The translations under genes were made by a program, and so were the position numbers. Shown piece by piece: positions 26,343 through 34,242 of a stretch of DNA of 64,000 bases. Below the pieces are notes generated by a model. It saw only the letters and a list, made by a program, of their open reading frames with translations, did no database searches and was not told the DNA's origin. Origin of the DNA: Actinomycetota bacterium (GTDB taxonomy: Bacteria; Actinomycetota; Thermoleophilia; Solirubrobacterales; Solirubrobacteraceae); NCBI GenBank assembly GCA_005888335.1, contig VAWY01000032.1, positions 1 through 64,000 on the forward strand, given 5' to 3'. Within the stretch, counting starts at the first letter, position 1; each line of letters begins with the position of its first letter.

Positions 26343-26701
26343 CGCTCGAGCAGCGCGGCCAGCGCCGCGCCGGACAGCTCGCCCTTGCTGATGAAGCCCC
26401 GCGCGCCGCTGCGCGCCACGAGCGGGCCGAAGTCCGAGGAGTCGCGGCTGGAGACGAGGACGACGGTGGGGCCGTTGCCGTTGGTCAGGCGCGCGGCGAC
26501 GTCGAAGCCGTCGATGTCGGGCAGGTTGACGTCGAGCAGCACGAGGTCGGGACGCAGGTCGAGCGCGGCAGTGATGCCGCTCAGGCCGTCGGGCGCCTCG
26601 CCGACGACCTCGTAGCCCTCCGCCTCGAGCAGCAGCCGGGCGGTCGCCCGGAAGCTCGGGTGGTCGTCGACGATGAGGACGGACGTGGCCACGGGATCCA
26701 A
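26339..26701 (-). CDS. Stand-alone receiver domain protein (CheY-like)
   Basis: A 120-residue receiver with no output domain. It has acidic pocket Asp12/Asp13 (LIVDDHPSF), phospho-acceptor Asp57 (VLLDVNLPD), VLVSSRDS and the conserved Lys in GFISKGEL. It is the first gene of the operon and overlaps the kinase by ATGA, so the kinase may split phosphate between this protein and the NarL regulator (phosphate sink or feedback), by inference. The 33-bp gap to rpe contains a C-run/G-run hairpin at 26711-26722. Confidence 0.9.
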   Translation of the reverse strand: MDPVATSVLIVDDHPSFRATARLLLEAEGYEVVGEAPDGLSGITAALDLRPDLVLLDVNLPDIDGFDVAARLTNGNGPTVVLVSSRDSSDFGPLVARSGARGFISKGELSGAALAALLER

Positions 26702-26734
26702 GTGTGGCGACCCCCTGGGGGGCCTGAGGTACGG

Positions 26735-27391
26735 CTATCCCCCCGACGCGGCGGCGGTGAGCTCCCTGAACGCCCGCGCGGGGTCGTCGGCGCCGAACAC
26801 CGCGGTCCCGGCCACGAACACCGACGCGCCCGCCTGCGCGCACGGCGCGATCGTCTCGAGGTCGACGCCGCCGTCCACCTCGATCGCCGCCTTCTCGCCG
26901 ACGACGGCCTTCAGGCGGCGCAGCTTGTCGAGCGACTGCGGGATGAACGGCTGGCCGCCCCAGCCCGGGTTGACCGTCATGCACAGCACGAGCTCGACCT
27001 CGTCGAGCACCTCGGCGACCGCCTCGACCGGCGTGCCCGGGTTGACGACGACCCCGGCGGCGACGTCGCGCCGGCGGATCGCGTCGACCGCGTAGCGCAG
27101 GTTGGGCGTGGCCTCGACCTGGGCGAGGATGCGGTCGGCGCCCGCGTCGGCGAACGCGTCGACGTGGCGCTCGGGGCGCTCGACCATCAGGTGGACCTCG
27201 AGCATCGCGCCGGCGCCGTGGACCTGCTCGCGCAGCGCGCCGACGACGATCGGCCCCATCGTGATCGGCGGCACGAAGTGCCCGTCCATGACGTCGACGT
27301 GGATGAGCCGCGCGCCCGCGTCGAGGACCTCCCCCACCTGCTCGCCGAGCCGCGCGAAGTCCGCGCTGAGGATCGAGGGGGCGACCGTCAT
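26735..27391 (-). CDS. rpe: Ribulose-phosphate 3-epimerase
   Basis: This 218-residue TIM-barrel enzyme interconverts ribulose-5-P and xylulose-5-P in the pentose-phosphate pathway. Signatures are APSILSADFARLGEQ, HVDVMDGHFVPPITMGP (metal ligands), EVHLMVERPE, MTVNPGWGGQPFIP and EVDGGVDLETI. The ATG overlaps the zinc-ribbon stop (ATGA). It is the last housekeeping gene of the priA-def-fmt-rsmB run. Confidence 0.97.
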   Translation of the reverse strand: MTVAPSILSADFARLGEQVGEVLDAGARLIHVDVMDGHFVPPITMGPIVVGALREQVHGAGAMLEVHLMVERPERHVDAFADAGADRILAQVEATPNLRYAVDAIRRRDVAAGVVVNPGTPVEAVAEVLDEVELVLCMTVNPGWGGQPFIPQSLDKLRRLKAVVGEKAAIEVDGGVDLETIAPCAQAGASVFVAGTAVFGADDPARAFRELTAAASGG

Positions 27392-27618
27392 ATCGGCAGG
27401 AGCATCGAGTCGCCGCAGCTCTGGCAGGTGACCGTGGCGGTCGACGACATCCGCACGATGGTCGAGTGCTGGCCGCAGTTCGGGCACACCGAGCGCAGCT
27501 CGTAGCGGTGCAGGCAGTTCACGCAGCGGTAGCGCCCGGCGAGGTTCGTCGGGCGCAGCCACGGCTCGCCGCAGTGCGGGCAGGCGGGGCGCGGCAGGAC
27601 GGGCGGATCCTCAGGCAC
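27388..27618 (-). CDS. Small zinc-ribbon protein
   Basis: A 76-residue protein holding three CxxC pairs: CPHCGEP, CVNC with CPNCGQH, and CQSCGDS. It is probably a pair of zinc ribbons of the YfgJ/rubredoxin-like type. The GTG at 27618 overlaps the rsmB stop by 8 bp and gives MPEDPPVLPRPACPHCG. An in-frame GTG at 27657 would add 13 residues from inside rsmB. Function unknown; its place between rsmB and rpe suggests co-expression with translation genes. Confidence 0.78.
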   Translation of the reverse strand: MPEDPPVLPRPACPHCGEPWLRPTNLAGRYRCVNCLHRYELRSVCPNCGQHSTIVRMSSTATVTCQSCGDSMLLPI

Positions 27619-28879
27619 GGTCCAGCGTCGCGAGGTAGAAGCCGTCGGTTCGGTCACGATGGGGCAGCGTGACGTGGGTGGCGGACAGCGTGAAGTCCGG
27701 GTGGCGCTCCAGGAATGCCGCGACCTGGTCCTCGTTCTCGGCGCGGGAGATCGTGCACGTCGAGTAGACCAGACGCCGCGCGGTCACCGCGGCCGCGGCG
27801 TCGAGGATCGCCGCCTGCAGCTCGAGCGGCGCGTCGGGACCGGCGCGCCAGCGCCGGTCGGGGCGCGACTGCAGGGTGCCCAGGCCGCTGCACGGCGGAT
27901 CGACCAGGACGCGGTCGAACGGGCCGTCGCTGCGCGCGTCGGTCGCGTCGGCGTTCTCGACCCGCACGACGCCGTCGGCGCGCAGCCGCGCGACGGTCCG
28001 CACGAGCGCATTGGCGCGGCCGGTGTGGCGCTCGACGGCCACGACCTCGCCCTCGCCGTCCATGAGCGCGGCGAGGTGCGTCGTCTTGCCGCCGGGCGCG
28101 GCGCACAGGTCGAGGACGCGCTCGCCCGCGCGCGGGTCCACGGCCCGCCCGACGCGCTGGGACGCGCGCGACTGCGGGTGATACGCGCCGGCGTCGAAGA
28201 GCGGGTGGCCGTGGGCGTCGAACGGCGCGTCGAGGACGACCGCGTCGGGGTCGGCCGGCGCGGCGTGCCCGGGCAGGCGGGACAGCAGCGCGTCGCGCGT
28301 GGTCACCAGCGTGTTGACGCGCAGCGCGGCCTCGGCGGGCTCGTTGATCGCGGCGAGCAGCGCGCGCGCCTCGGCGGGCCCGAGCTCGGCGAACCAGCGC
28401 TCGGCCAGCCAGCGCGGGACCGAGTGCCTGAGCGCGGCGCCCTCCGGCGTCCCGTCATCGAAGGCGAACTCCTCCCGCGTCGCGCGGCGCAGCACCGCGT
28501 TGACGAGCCCGGTCGCGCGCGGGGCGTCGGCGCGGGCGAGCGCGACCGACGAGTCCACGGCGGCGTGGTCGGGGATGCCGTCGAGGTAGAGCAGCTGGAA
28601 GAGGCCGAGCCGGAGCGCAGCGCGCACGGGCGGGTCGAGCCGGTCGACCGGGCGGCCGGCGAGGCGCTCGGCGACGTGATCAAGCGTGCCGGCGCGCTGG
28701 ACGGCGCCGTAGGCGAGCTGGGTGGCCAGCGCGCGCTCGCGCGCGTCCAGGCCGCCGGCCGCGGCGTGCAGCGCGCGGTCGGCCCAGGCTCCGTCCTCGA
28801 AGACCCGGCGCAGGACGGCGTAGGCGGCCCGGCGAGCGGGGGTGGCCGGCCGCCGGCGGGCGGCGGTGGCGGCGGGCAT
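27611..28879 (-). CDS. rsmB: 16S rRNA (cytosine-967) C5-methyltransferase
   Basis: RsmB/Sun, 422 residues. The N-terminal NusB-like helical domain (AAYAVLRRVFEDGAWADRAL) is followed by the Rossmann methyltransferase: LDLCAAPGGKTTHLA (SAM site), DRVLVDPPCSGLGTLQ (motif IV Cys) and LVYSTCTISRAENEDQV (motif VI catalytic Cys). Both catalytic cysteines are present. The ATG at 28879 shares a base with the fmt stop (TGATG). fmt-rsmB adjacency is classical. Confidence 0.96.
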   Translation of the reverse strand: MPAATAARRRPATPARRAAYAVLRRVFEDGAWADRALHAAAGGLDARERALATQLAYGAVQRAGTLDHVAERLAGRPVDRLDPPVRAALRLGLFQLLYLDGIPDHAAVDSSVALARADAPRATGLVNAVLRRATREEFAFDDGTPEGAALRHSVPRWLAERWFAELGPAEARALLAAINEPAEAALRVNTLVTTRDALLSRLPGHAAPADPDAVVLDAPFDAHGHPLFDAGAYHPQSRASQRVGRAVDPRAGERVLDLCAAPGGKTTHLAALMDGEGEVVAVERHTGRANALVRTVARLRADGVVRVENADATDARSDGPFDRVLVDPPCSGLGTLQSRPDRRWRAGPDAPLELQAAILDAAAAVTARRLVYSTCTISRAENEDQVAAFLERHPDFTLSATHVTLPHRDRTDGFYLATLDRA

Positions 28880-29757
28880 CACGCCGTGAGTCTATGACCG
28901 CGCACGTAGGCGGCCGCGTCCATCGGGCGCCCGCCCGGCGGCTGGACCTCGAGCAGCTCGAGCGCGCCGGCGGCGCAGCCGAGCAGCAGGCGCCCGTCGG
29001 CGGCGGCCAGGCGGCCGGCCGGGAGCTCGTCGTCGACCGGGCGCGCGCGGCGGACGCGCAGGTCGTCGAGCCGCGCGCCGATGTGCGGGTGCAGCGCGCG
29101 CACGACGCGGTCGAGCTCGACCGCCGGGCGGGCGACCGGGTCCAGCCGGCGGTCGTCGGGGCCGATCTTCTCCGCGTAGGTGGCGCCCTCGGCGGGCTGC
29201 TCGACGAACGGCGGGCGCTCCTCGAGCGCGCGGATCAGCAGATCGGCGCCCAGGGGCTCCAGGCGAGCCGACAGGGTGCCGTAGTCGTCCTGCGGCGTGA
29301 TGGGCTCGTGATCCACCGCGCAGACCGGGCCCTCGTCGAAGCCCGCGGTCGGGCGCATGATCGCGACGCCGGTCTCCTCGTCGCCGGTCATGATCGCCCG
29401 CTCGATCGGCGCCGCCCCGCGCCAGCGCGGCAGCAGCGACGGGTGGACGTTGAGCATGAAGTGCTCGCTGAGCAGCGGTTCCTTGAGCAGCGCGCCGAAC
29501 GCGCAGACGGCGACGGCCTCGGGGTTCTCGGCGGCGATCCGGGCGCGCGCCTCGTCGCTGTTGACGCTGTCGGGCTGGTCGACGGCGATGCCGAGCTCGC
29601 GCGCCTTCTCGGCGACGGGGGGCGGCGTGAGGCGCCGCCCGCGTCCGGCCGGGCGGTCGGGCCGGGTGACCACGAGCGAGGGGCGGTGCGGCGAGGCGGC
29701 CAGCCGCTCGAGCACGGCGGCGGCGAACTCGCTCGTGCCGAGGAAGACCGTCCTCAC
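28879..29757 (-). CDS. fmt: Methionyl-tRNA formyltransferase
   Basis: Fmt formylates initiator Met-tRNA. The 292-residue protein starts MRTVFLGTSEFAAAVLERL from GTG 29757. It shows ARIAAENPEAVAVCAFGALL, then LNVHPSLLPRWRGAAPIERAI (catalytic Asn/His with SLLPRWRG) and ATYAEKIGPDDRRLD. The frame is open to 29832, but the added residues (RSAPGIRDPEASG) look non-coding. No clear ribosome-binding site is seen, because the start abuts a 13-bp inverted repeat. C-terminal domain present. Confidence 0.94.
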   Translation of the reverse strand: MRTVFLGTSEFAAAVLERLAASPHRPSLVVTRPDRPAGRGRRLTPPPVAEKARELGIAVDQPDSVNSDEARARIAAENPEAVAVCAFGALLKEPLLSEHFMLNVHPSLLPRWRGAAPIERAIMTGDEETGVAIMRPTAGFDEGPVCAVDHEPITPQDDYGTLSARLEPLGADLLIRALEERPPFVEQPAEGATYAEKIGPDDRRLDPVARPAVELDRVVRALHPHIGARLDDLRVRRARPVDDELPAGRLAAADGRLLLGCAAGALELLEVQPPGGRPMDAAAYVRGHRLTA

Positions 29758-29948
29758 GTGGCTGGACCGGTGGCCCGCGCGTCCGCTCGCCTCCGGATCG
29801 CGGATGCCAGGCGCCGACCGGCGGACCGGCACAGTGGCAGCGAGGGCACCGCCGGCACGGACGCCGGTGGTCTTGGCCGGTCCCGGCGGGTGGCGGCTGG
29901 CGCCGCGAGACGGCGGCGAGCGGGCGTGGGGGTCGCCGGTCCAGCCAC
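29758..29948. repeat. 191-bp spacer bounded by 13-bp inverted repeats, between def and fmt
   Basis: GTGGCTGGACCGG at 29758-29770 is mirrored exactly by CCGGTCCAGCCAC at 29936-29948, whose last base is in the def stop codon. The 165 bp inside hold no convincing ORF but are internally GC-palindromic. In this tightly packed operon the gap is unusual. It may be a small insertion (MITE-like) or a large RNA hairpin. No target-site duplication is evident. Confidence 0.5.
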
Positions 29949-30532
29949 TAGGCCGCGCTGTCTTGCGGTTCGCGCAGGGCCCGCACCGCCTCCTTGCGCT
30001 GGTCGCGCGTGGTGCGGTCGAGGATGAGCACGCCGTCGAGGTGGTCGACCTCGTGCTGGATGACGCGCGCCTCGAGCCCGCTGGCCTCGATCTCGATCGG
30101 CTCGCCGTCCTCGTCGCGCGCGCTGACGCGGACGTGGACCGGCCGCTCGACGTCGACGACCACGCCGGGCAGCGACAGGCACCCCTCCTCCATGACCTCG
30201 GTCTCCTTGCCGCGCCACTCGATGACCGGGTTGATGAGCGCGTTGACGGGGCTCTCGGGCTGGACGCGGTAGACGAGCACGCGGTTGAGGGTGCCGACCT
30301 GGGTGGCCGCCAGGCCGATCCCGATGGACTCGTGCATGAGCCGGCTCATGCGCGCGACCTCCTCGCGCAGCGCGTCGTCGAAGGTGTCGATCTCGCGCGC
30401 CCTCGCGCGCAGGACGGGGTCGCCGAACTTGCGGATCTGGCGCAGCGCGGCCTCGCGACGCGCGCGCTGCTCCTCGGTCAGCGCCGCGGGCGGCGCGGCC
30501 TGTTCCTCGACGATCTCCTGCTGCTGGGCCAC
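29948..30532 (-). CDS. def: Peptide deformylase
   Basis: Def removes the N-formyl group from nascent proteins. In 194 residues all three motifs are intact: GIGLAATQVG (motif 1), EGCLSLPG (motif 2, metal Cys) and QHEVDHLDG (motif 3, HExxH). An N-terminal extension (~35 residues, Gln/Glu-rich) precedes the usual start of the domain at RQIRKFGDPVLR. The GTG at 30532 has CGGAG upstream. It works with fmt next door. Confidence 0.96.
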   Translation of the reverse strand: MAQQQEIVEEQAAPPAALTEEQRARREAALRQIRKFGDPVLRARAREIDTFDDALREEVARMSRLMHESIGIGLAATQVGTLNRVLVYRVQPESPVNALINPVIEWRGKETEVMEEGCLSLPGVVVDVERPVHVRVSARDEDGEPIEIEASGLEARVIQHEVDHLDGVLILDRTTRDQRKEAVRALREPQDSAA

Positions 30533-30551
30533 GGCTCCGAGGTTACTGCGG

Positions 30552-32591
30552 CTACTGCGGGTCCACGTCGACGCTGAAGGCCGCGTGGCGGTGCGTGCGG
30601 TCGGCGGCGGCGGCGCGCACGGCGGCGTCGACGGCGGCCACGGCGGCGGCGCGCTCGGTCGCCTTGACGACGACCTGCGAGCGCTCGCGGCCGCGCAGGC
30701 GGAACAGGGGCGCCGGGCCGAGGGCGCCGGCGCCGAGGCGCCCGCGCACCGCGGCGGCGGCCGCGTGCGCCGCGCCCGCGCGCTCGGACGAGCACACGAT
30801 GCGGATGAGCGTCGAGAACGGCGGATAGCGCAGCGCGCGGCGGCGGGCGAGCTCGGCGGCCAGGAAGCCGTCGGCGTCGTGGCGGGCGGCGAAGCGGATG
30901 GCGTCCGCCTCGGGCGCGAGCGTCTGGACCAGGACGCGGCCACCGCCGCTGCCGCGCCCGGCGCGACCGGCGAGCTGGGCGACGAGCGCGAAGGTGCGCT
31001 CCTCGGCCCGGAAGTCGGGGAAGCGCAGCGTCGCGTCGGCGTCGAGGACGACGCCGAGCGTGACGTCCGGGAAGTCGTGCCCCTTGGCCACGAGCTGCGT
31101 GCCGACGAGCACGCCCCGCGCCGCTTGCTCGAAGGCACGCAGGACCTCGGCGGCGCGGGCGACGTCGGCGTCCAGGCGGAAGGCGCTGAGCCCGGCCTCG
31201 CGCAACTCGGCCTCCAGGCGCTCGGTGCCCGTCCCGTGCCGGGCGACCGACACGCTCCCGCACGCGCCGCAGCGCGCCGGCACGCGCTCGCGGTGCCCGC
31301 AGTGGTGGCACGCGAGCAGCCCCTGCGCACGGTGCAGGACGAGCGTCACGTCGCACGACGGGCAGCCCCAGACGTGCCCGCAGCTGCGGCACGTCAGGAA
31401 GTTCGACCATCCGCGGCGGTTGAGCAGCAGGACGGCCTTGGGCGCGTCGAGCAGCGCGGCGTAGGTCCGCGGATGCAGGACCTCGCGGCGCTCGCGCATG
31501 TCGACCACCTCGACCGGCGGGAGCGGGCGGGCGTCCACGCGCTCGGGCAGCGTGACGCGGCGCATGGCGTGGAAGGACTCCGGGCGCGGTGTCGCGCTGC
31601 CTGCGACGACCAGCGCGCCGCGCCGCTCGGCGACCGCCCGGGCGTCGTAGCGGGGATCGCCCTCGTGCTTGTAGGACGCGTCGTGCTCCTCGTCGACGAC
31701 GACGAGGCCGAGGCGCTCGACCGGTGCGAAGACCGCGCTGCGCGGGCCGACGCAGACGCGCGCCTCGCCGCGACGCAGGCGCAGCCACTCGTCGAAGCGC
31801 TCGCCGTCGGACAGCCGCGAGTGCAGGACGGCGACCGTGTCGCCGAAGCGCTCGACGAAGCGCGCGACGATCTGCGGCGTCAGGCCGATCTCGGGGACGA
31901 GCACGATCGCCCCCTCGCCGCGCTCGAGCGCCGCGCCCACGGCGCGCAGGTAGACCTCGGTCTTGCCCGAGCCGGTCACGCCGTGCAGGAGCAGCCGGTC
32001 GCCCGGCCCGGCGGCGGCGATCGCCTCCAGCGCCGCGCGCTGGGCGGCGGTCAGCGGCGGCGGGTCGGGGCGCGGGGCGCCCACCACCGTGTGCACGGGC
32101 GCGCGCCGCTGCGCGCGCGGGGCGATGCGCACGACCCCGCGGCGCTCGAGGCGGCGCAGCGCGGCGAGGTCGGCGCTGGCGGCGCGGGGCAGCGTCGCCA
32201 GCAGCGCGCGCTGGCGGTCGGTGAGCCCGTGCTCGGCGGCCGCGCCGGTCGGGTGCGCCCACAGCGCCGTCCGCTCCTTGACGCGGGCGGGCGGCAGGAC
32301 GAGCTGCAACGCACGGGCGAACGTCGAGCAGTACTCCCGCGCCATCCAGCGCGCGAGCGCGACGAGCTCGGCGGGGACCGAGTGCGGCAGGACGTCGCGG
32401 GCCTCGGCGAGCCGGTCGGGCGCGATCTGGCTGGTGTCCGCCAGGCCGACGACGACGCCCGTGATCTCGCGGCGGCCGAACGGCACGACGAGGAGCTGGC
32501 CGACGGCGGCGTTCGGGGGTGCGAGGTAGTCGAACGGCCCGTGCAGCGCACGGGCCGTCGTCAGCGGCTCGACCTGGGCGATGGCGGGCAC
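30552..32591 (-). CDS. priA: Primosomal protein N' (replication restart helicase)
   Basis: PriA, 679 residues. An N-terminal 3'BD domain (ARALHGPFDYLAPPN) is followed by the helicase with Walker A HGVTGSGKTEVYLRAV, DEEHD, and GSATPRPESF. A zinc-binding region has eight cysteines (CRSCGHVWGCPSCD, CHHCGH, CGACGS). Motif VI-like QLAGRAGRGSGGG follows. Actinobacterial PriA proteins often lack intact helicase motifs; here Walker A and DEEH appear intact. The GTG at 32591 is just downstream of the second repeat block. Confidence 0.95.
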   Translation of the reverse strand: MPAIAQVEPLTTARALHGPFDYLAPPNAAVGQLLVVPFGRREITGVVVGLADTSQIAPDRLAEARDVLPHSVPAELVALARWMAREYCSTFARALQLVLPPARVKERTALWAHPTGAAAEHGLTDRQRALLATLPRAASADLAALRRLERRGVVRIAPRAQRRAPVHTVVGAPRPDPPPLTAAQRAALEAIAAAGPGDRLLLHGVTGSGKTEVYLRAVGAALERGEGAIVLVPEIGLTPQIVARFVERFGDTVAVLHSRLSDGERFDEWLRLRRGEARVCVGPRSAVFAPVERLGLVVVDEEHDASYKHEGDPRYDARAVAERRGALVVAGSATPRPESFHAMRRVTLPERVDARPLPPVEVVDMRERREVLHPRTYAALLDAPKAVLLLNRRGWSNFLTCRSCGHVWGCPSCDVTLVLHRAQGLLACHHCGHRERVPARCGACGSVSVARHGTGTERLEAELREAGLSAFRLDADVARAAEVLRAFEQAARGVLVGTQLVAKGHDFPDVTLGVVLDADATLRFPDFRAEERTFALVAQLAGRAGRGSGGGRVLVQTLAPEADAIRFAARHDADGFLAAELARRRALRYPPFSTLIRIVCSSERAGAAHAAAAAVRGRLGAGALGPAPLFRLRGRERSQVVVKATERAAAVAAVDAAVRAAAADRTHRHAAFSVDVDPQ

Positions 32592-33006
32592 GGTCGTGGG
32601 AGTCTGGCGCTCCGCTCAGACGGTGTTCCGGGTTGGGACCGGCCGGTGGCCGTGTGGCCCGCTCGAACGGTGTTCCGGCTTGCGGTGGGGTCTGTGGCCG
32701 TGGCGCTCCGCTCAGACGGCGCTGTGGTTTGGAACGTGGTCCGTGGCTGGCGAGGGGGTGGGTGCCCTCGCCACGCCACGCCGCGCAGGCCCCGCGCGGA
32801 CGGGCCGCCGCACGCGTCAAGAAGAGATCCACTACGGATCCGTTCTCGCCGCATGCGTCGAGAACCGCACGACTGTCATGCGCTTCTTGACGCAAGCGGA
32901 GAGCGGCGCGGTCACACGGACCGACCACCCCCTTCCCCTCGGTGCCATCCAGCGCGGCCGCGGCCCGAAGCCACGGCCGCGCGGAGCGAACCGCCCCGAA
33001 CCGCCC
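32592..33006. repeat. Gene-free block related to the 19.7-20.3 kb repeat block
   Basis: No gene is visible between metK and priA. A ~48-bp unit is tandemly repeated three times (32605, 32655, 32701; core TGGCGCTCCGCTCAGACGG, with the middle copy more diverged). GCGTCAAGAAG (32814-32824) is inverted at 32883-32893, and the same TCAAGAAGRGATCC hairpin sequence occurs at 20081. CTTCCCCTCGGTGCCATCC (32932-32950) equals 20190-20208. GCGGTCACACGGAC (32908-32921) matches 20167-20180 with one change. The priA promoter must lie here or upstream. Confidence 0.7.
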
Positions 33007-34242
33007 CTACGGCCGCAGCGACGCCACCTCCGGCTCGCCGGCCAGCCCCGCGGCCTGGCGCAGCGCCGCCGCCTTGTCGGTCTTCTCCCACGTGAAGTCG
33101 TGGTCCTCGCGGCCGAAGTGGCCGTAGGCCGCCGTCTTCTGGAAGATCGGCCGGTGGAGCCGCAGCTCCTCGCGGAACGCGCCCGGGCGCAGGTCGAAGT
33201 GCTCGAGCACGAGGTCGAGGATGTGCGCGCGGCCAATGTTCTCGGTGCCGAACGTCTCGATCATCACCGACACCGGATGCGCGACGCCGATCGCGTAGGC
33301 GACCTGCACCTCGGCGCGGTCCGCGAGCCCCGCGGCCACGACGTTCTTGGCCACGTAGCGGGCCGCGTAGGCCGCGCTGCGGTCGACCTTCGAGGGATCC
33401 TTGCCGCTGAACGCGCCGCCGCCGTGGCGGGCCATGCCGCCGTACGTGTCGACGATGATCTTGCGCCCGGTCAGCCCGCAGTCGCCCACCGGCCCGCCGA
33501 TCACGAAGCGCCCGGTCGGGTTGACCAGGAAGTTCTTGCGCAGCTTCTTGGCGTCGTAGAGCTCGCGCGGCAGGACGGGCTCGACGACGTGCTCCCAGAG
33601 GTCGTGCGGCAGCAGCGACTCGGCGCCCTCGCGGTGCTGGGTGGAGATCAGCAGCTTCTCGATCTCCGCCGGGCGGCCGTCGATGTAGCGCACCGAGACC
33701 TGCGTCTTGCCATCCGGGCGCAGGTACGGGATCACGTCGCCGTGGCGCACGTCGGCCAGCCGCTTGGCCAGCTTGTGGGCAAGCGAGATCGGCAGCGGCA
33801 TGAGCTCCTCGGTCTCGCGCGTCGCGTAGCCGAACATCATGCCCTGGTCGCCCGCCCCGGCGACGTCGAGTTGATCGTCGTCGGCCGGGTCGGTGCGCGT
33901 CTCGTAGGCCTGGTCGACGCCCTGCGCGATGTCGGGCGACTGCTTGTCGATCGCGTTGATGACCGCGCACGAGTCGGCGCTGAAGCCCAGGTCGGCGTCC
34001 GTGTAGCCGATCTTGCGGATCGTCTCGCGCGCCACCTCCTGGATGTCGACGTACGTCGTGGTCGAGATCTCGCCCGACACGACCACCAGGCCGGTGTTGA
34101 CGAGCGTCTCGCACGCCACACGGCCGTACGGGTCGTCGCGCAGGACAGCGTCGAGGACGCCGTCTGAGATCTGGTCGGCGATCTTGTCCGGGTGGCCCTC
34201 GGTGACGGACTCCGAGGTGAAGAGGTACTCGTTGTCGTTCAT
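33007..34242 (-). CDS. metK: S-adenosylmethionine synthase
   Basis: MetK, 411 residues, makes SAM from methionine and ATP. Signatures: [20 protein letters not shown] (ATP/metal site), [32 protein letters not shown], and [19 protein letters not shown] (P-loop). All are intact. The ATG overlaps the DUF3352 stop (ATGA). No SAM riboswitch can precede it because it is fully coupled to the upstream genes. Confidence 0.98.
   Translation of the reverse strand: MNDNEYLFTSESVTEGHPDKIADQISDGVLDAVLRDDPYGRVACETLVNTGLVVVSGEISTTTYVDIQEVARETIRKIGYTDADLGFSADSCAVINAIDKQSPDIAQGVDQAYETRTDPADDDQLDVAGAGDQGMMFGYATRETEELMPLPISLAHKLAKRLADVRHGDVIPYLRPDGKTQVSVRYIDGRPAEIEKLLISTQHREGAESLLPHDLWEHVVEPVLPRELYDAKKLRKNFLVNPTGRFVIGGPVGDCGLTGRKIIVDTYGGMARHGGGAFSGKDPSKVDRSAAYAARYVAKNVVAAGLADRAEVQVAYAIGVAHPVSVMIETFGTENIGRAHILDLVLEHFDLRPGAFREELRLHRPIFQKTAAYGHFGREDHDFTWEKTDKAAALRQAAGLAGEPEVASLRP

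Noticed and set aside
29758..29832. 25-residue N-terminal extension of Fmt
   Set aside because: The sequence (RSAPGIRDPEASG...) lacks Fmt similarity and runs through the inverted-repeat spacer; GTG 29757 gives the canonical start.
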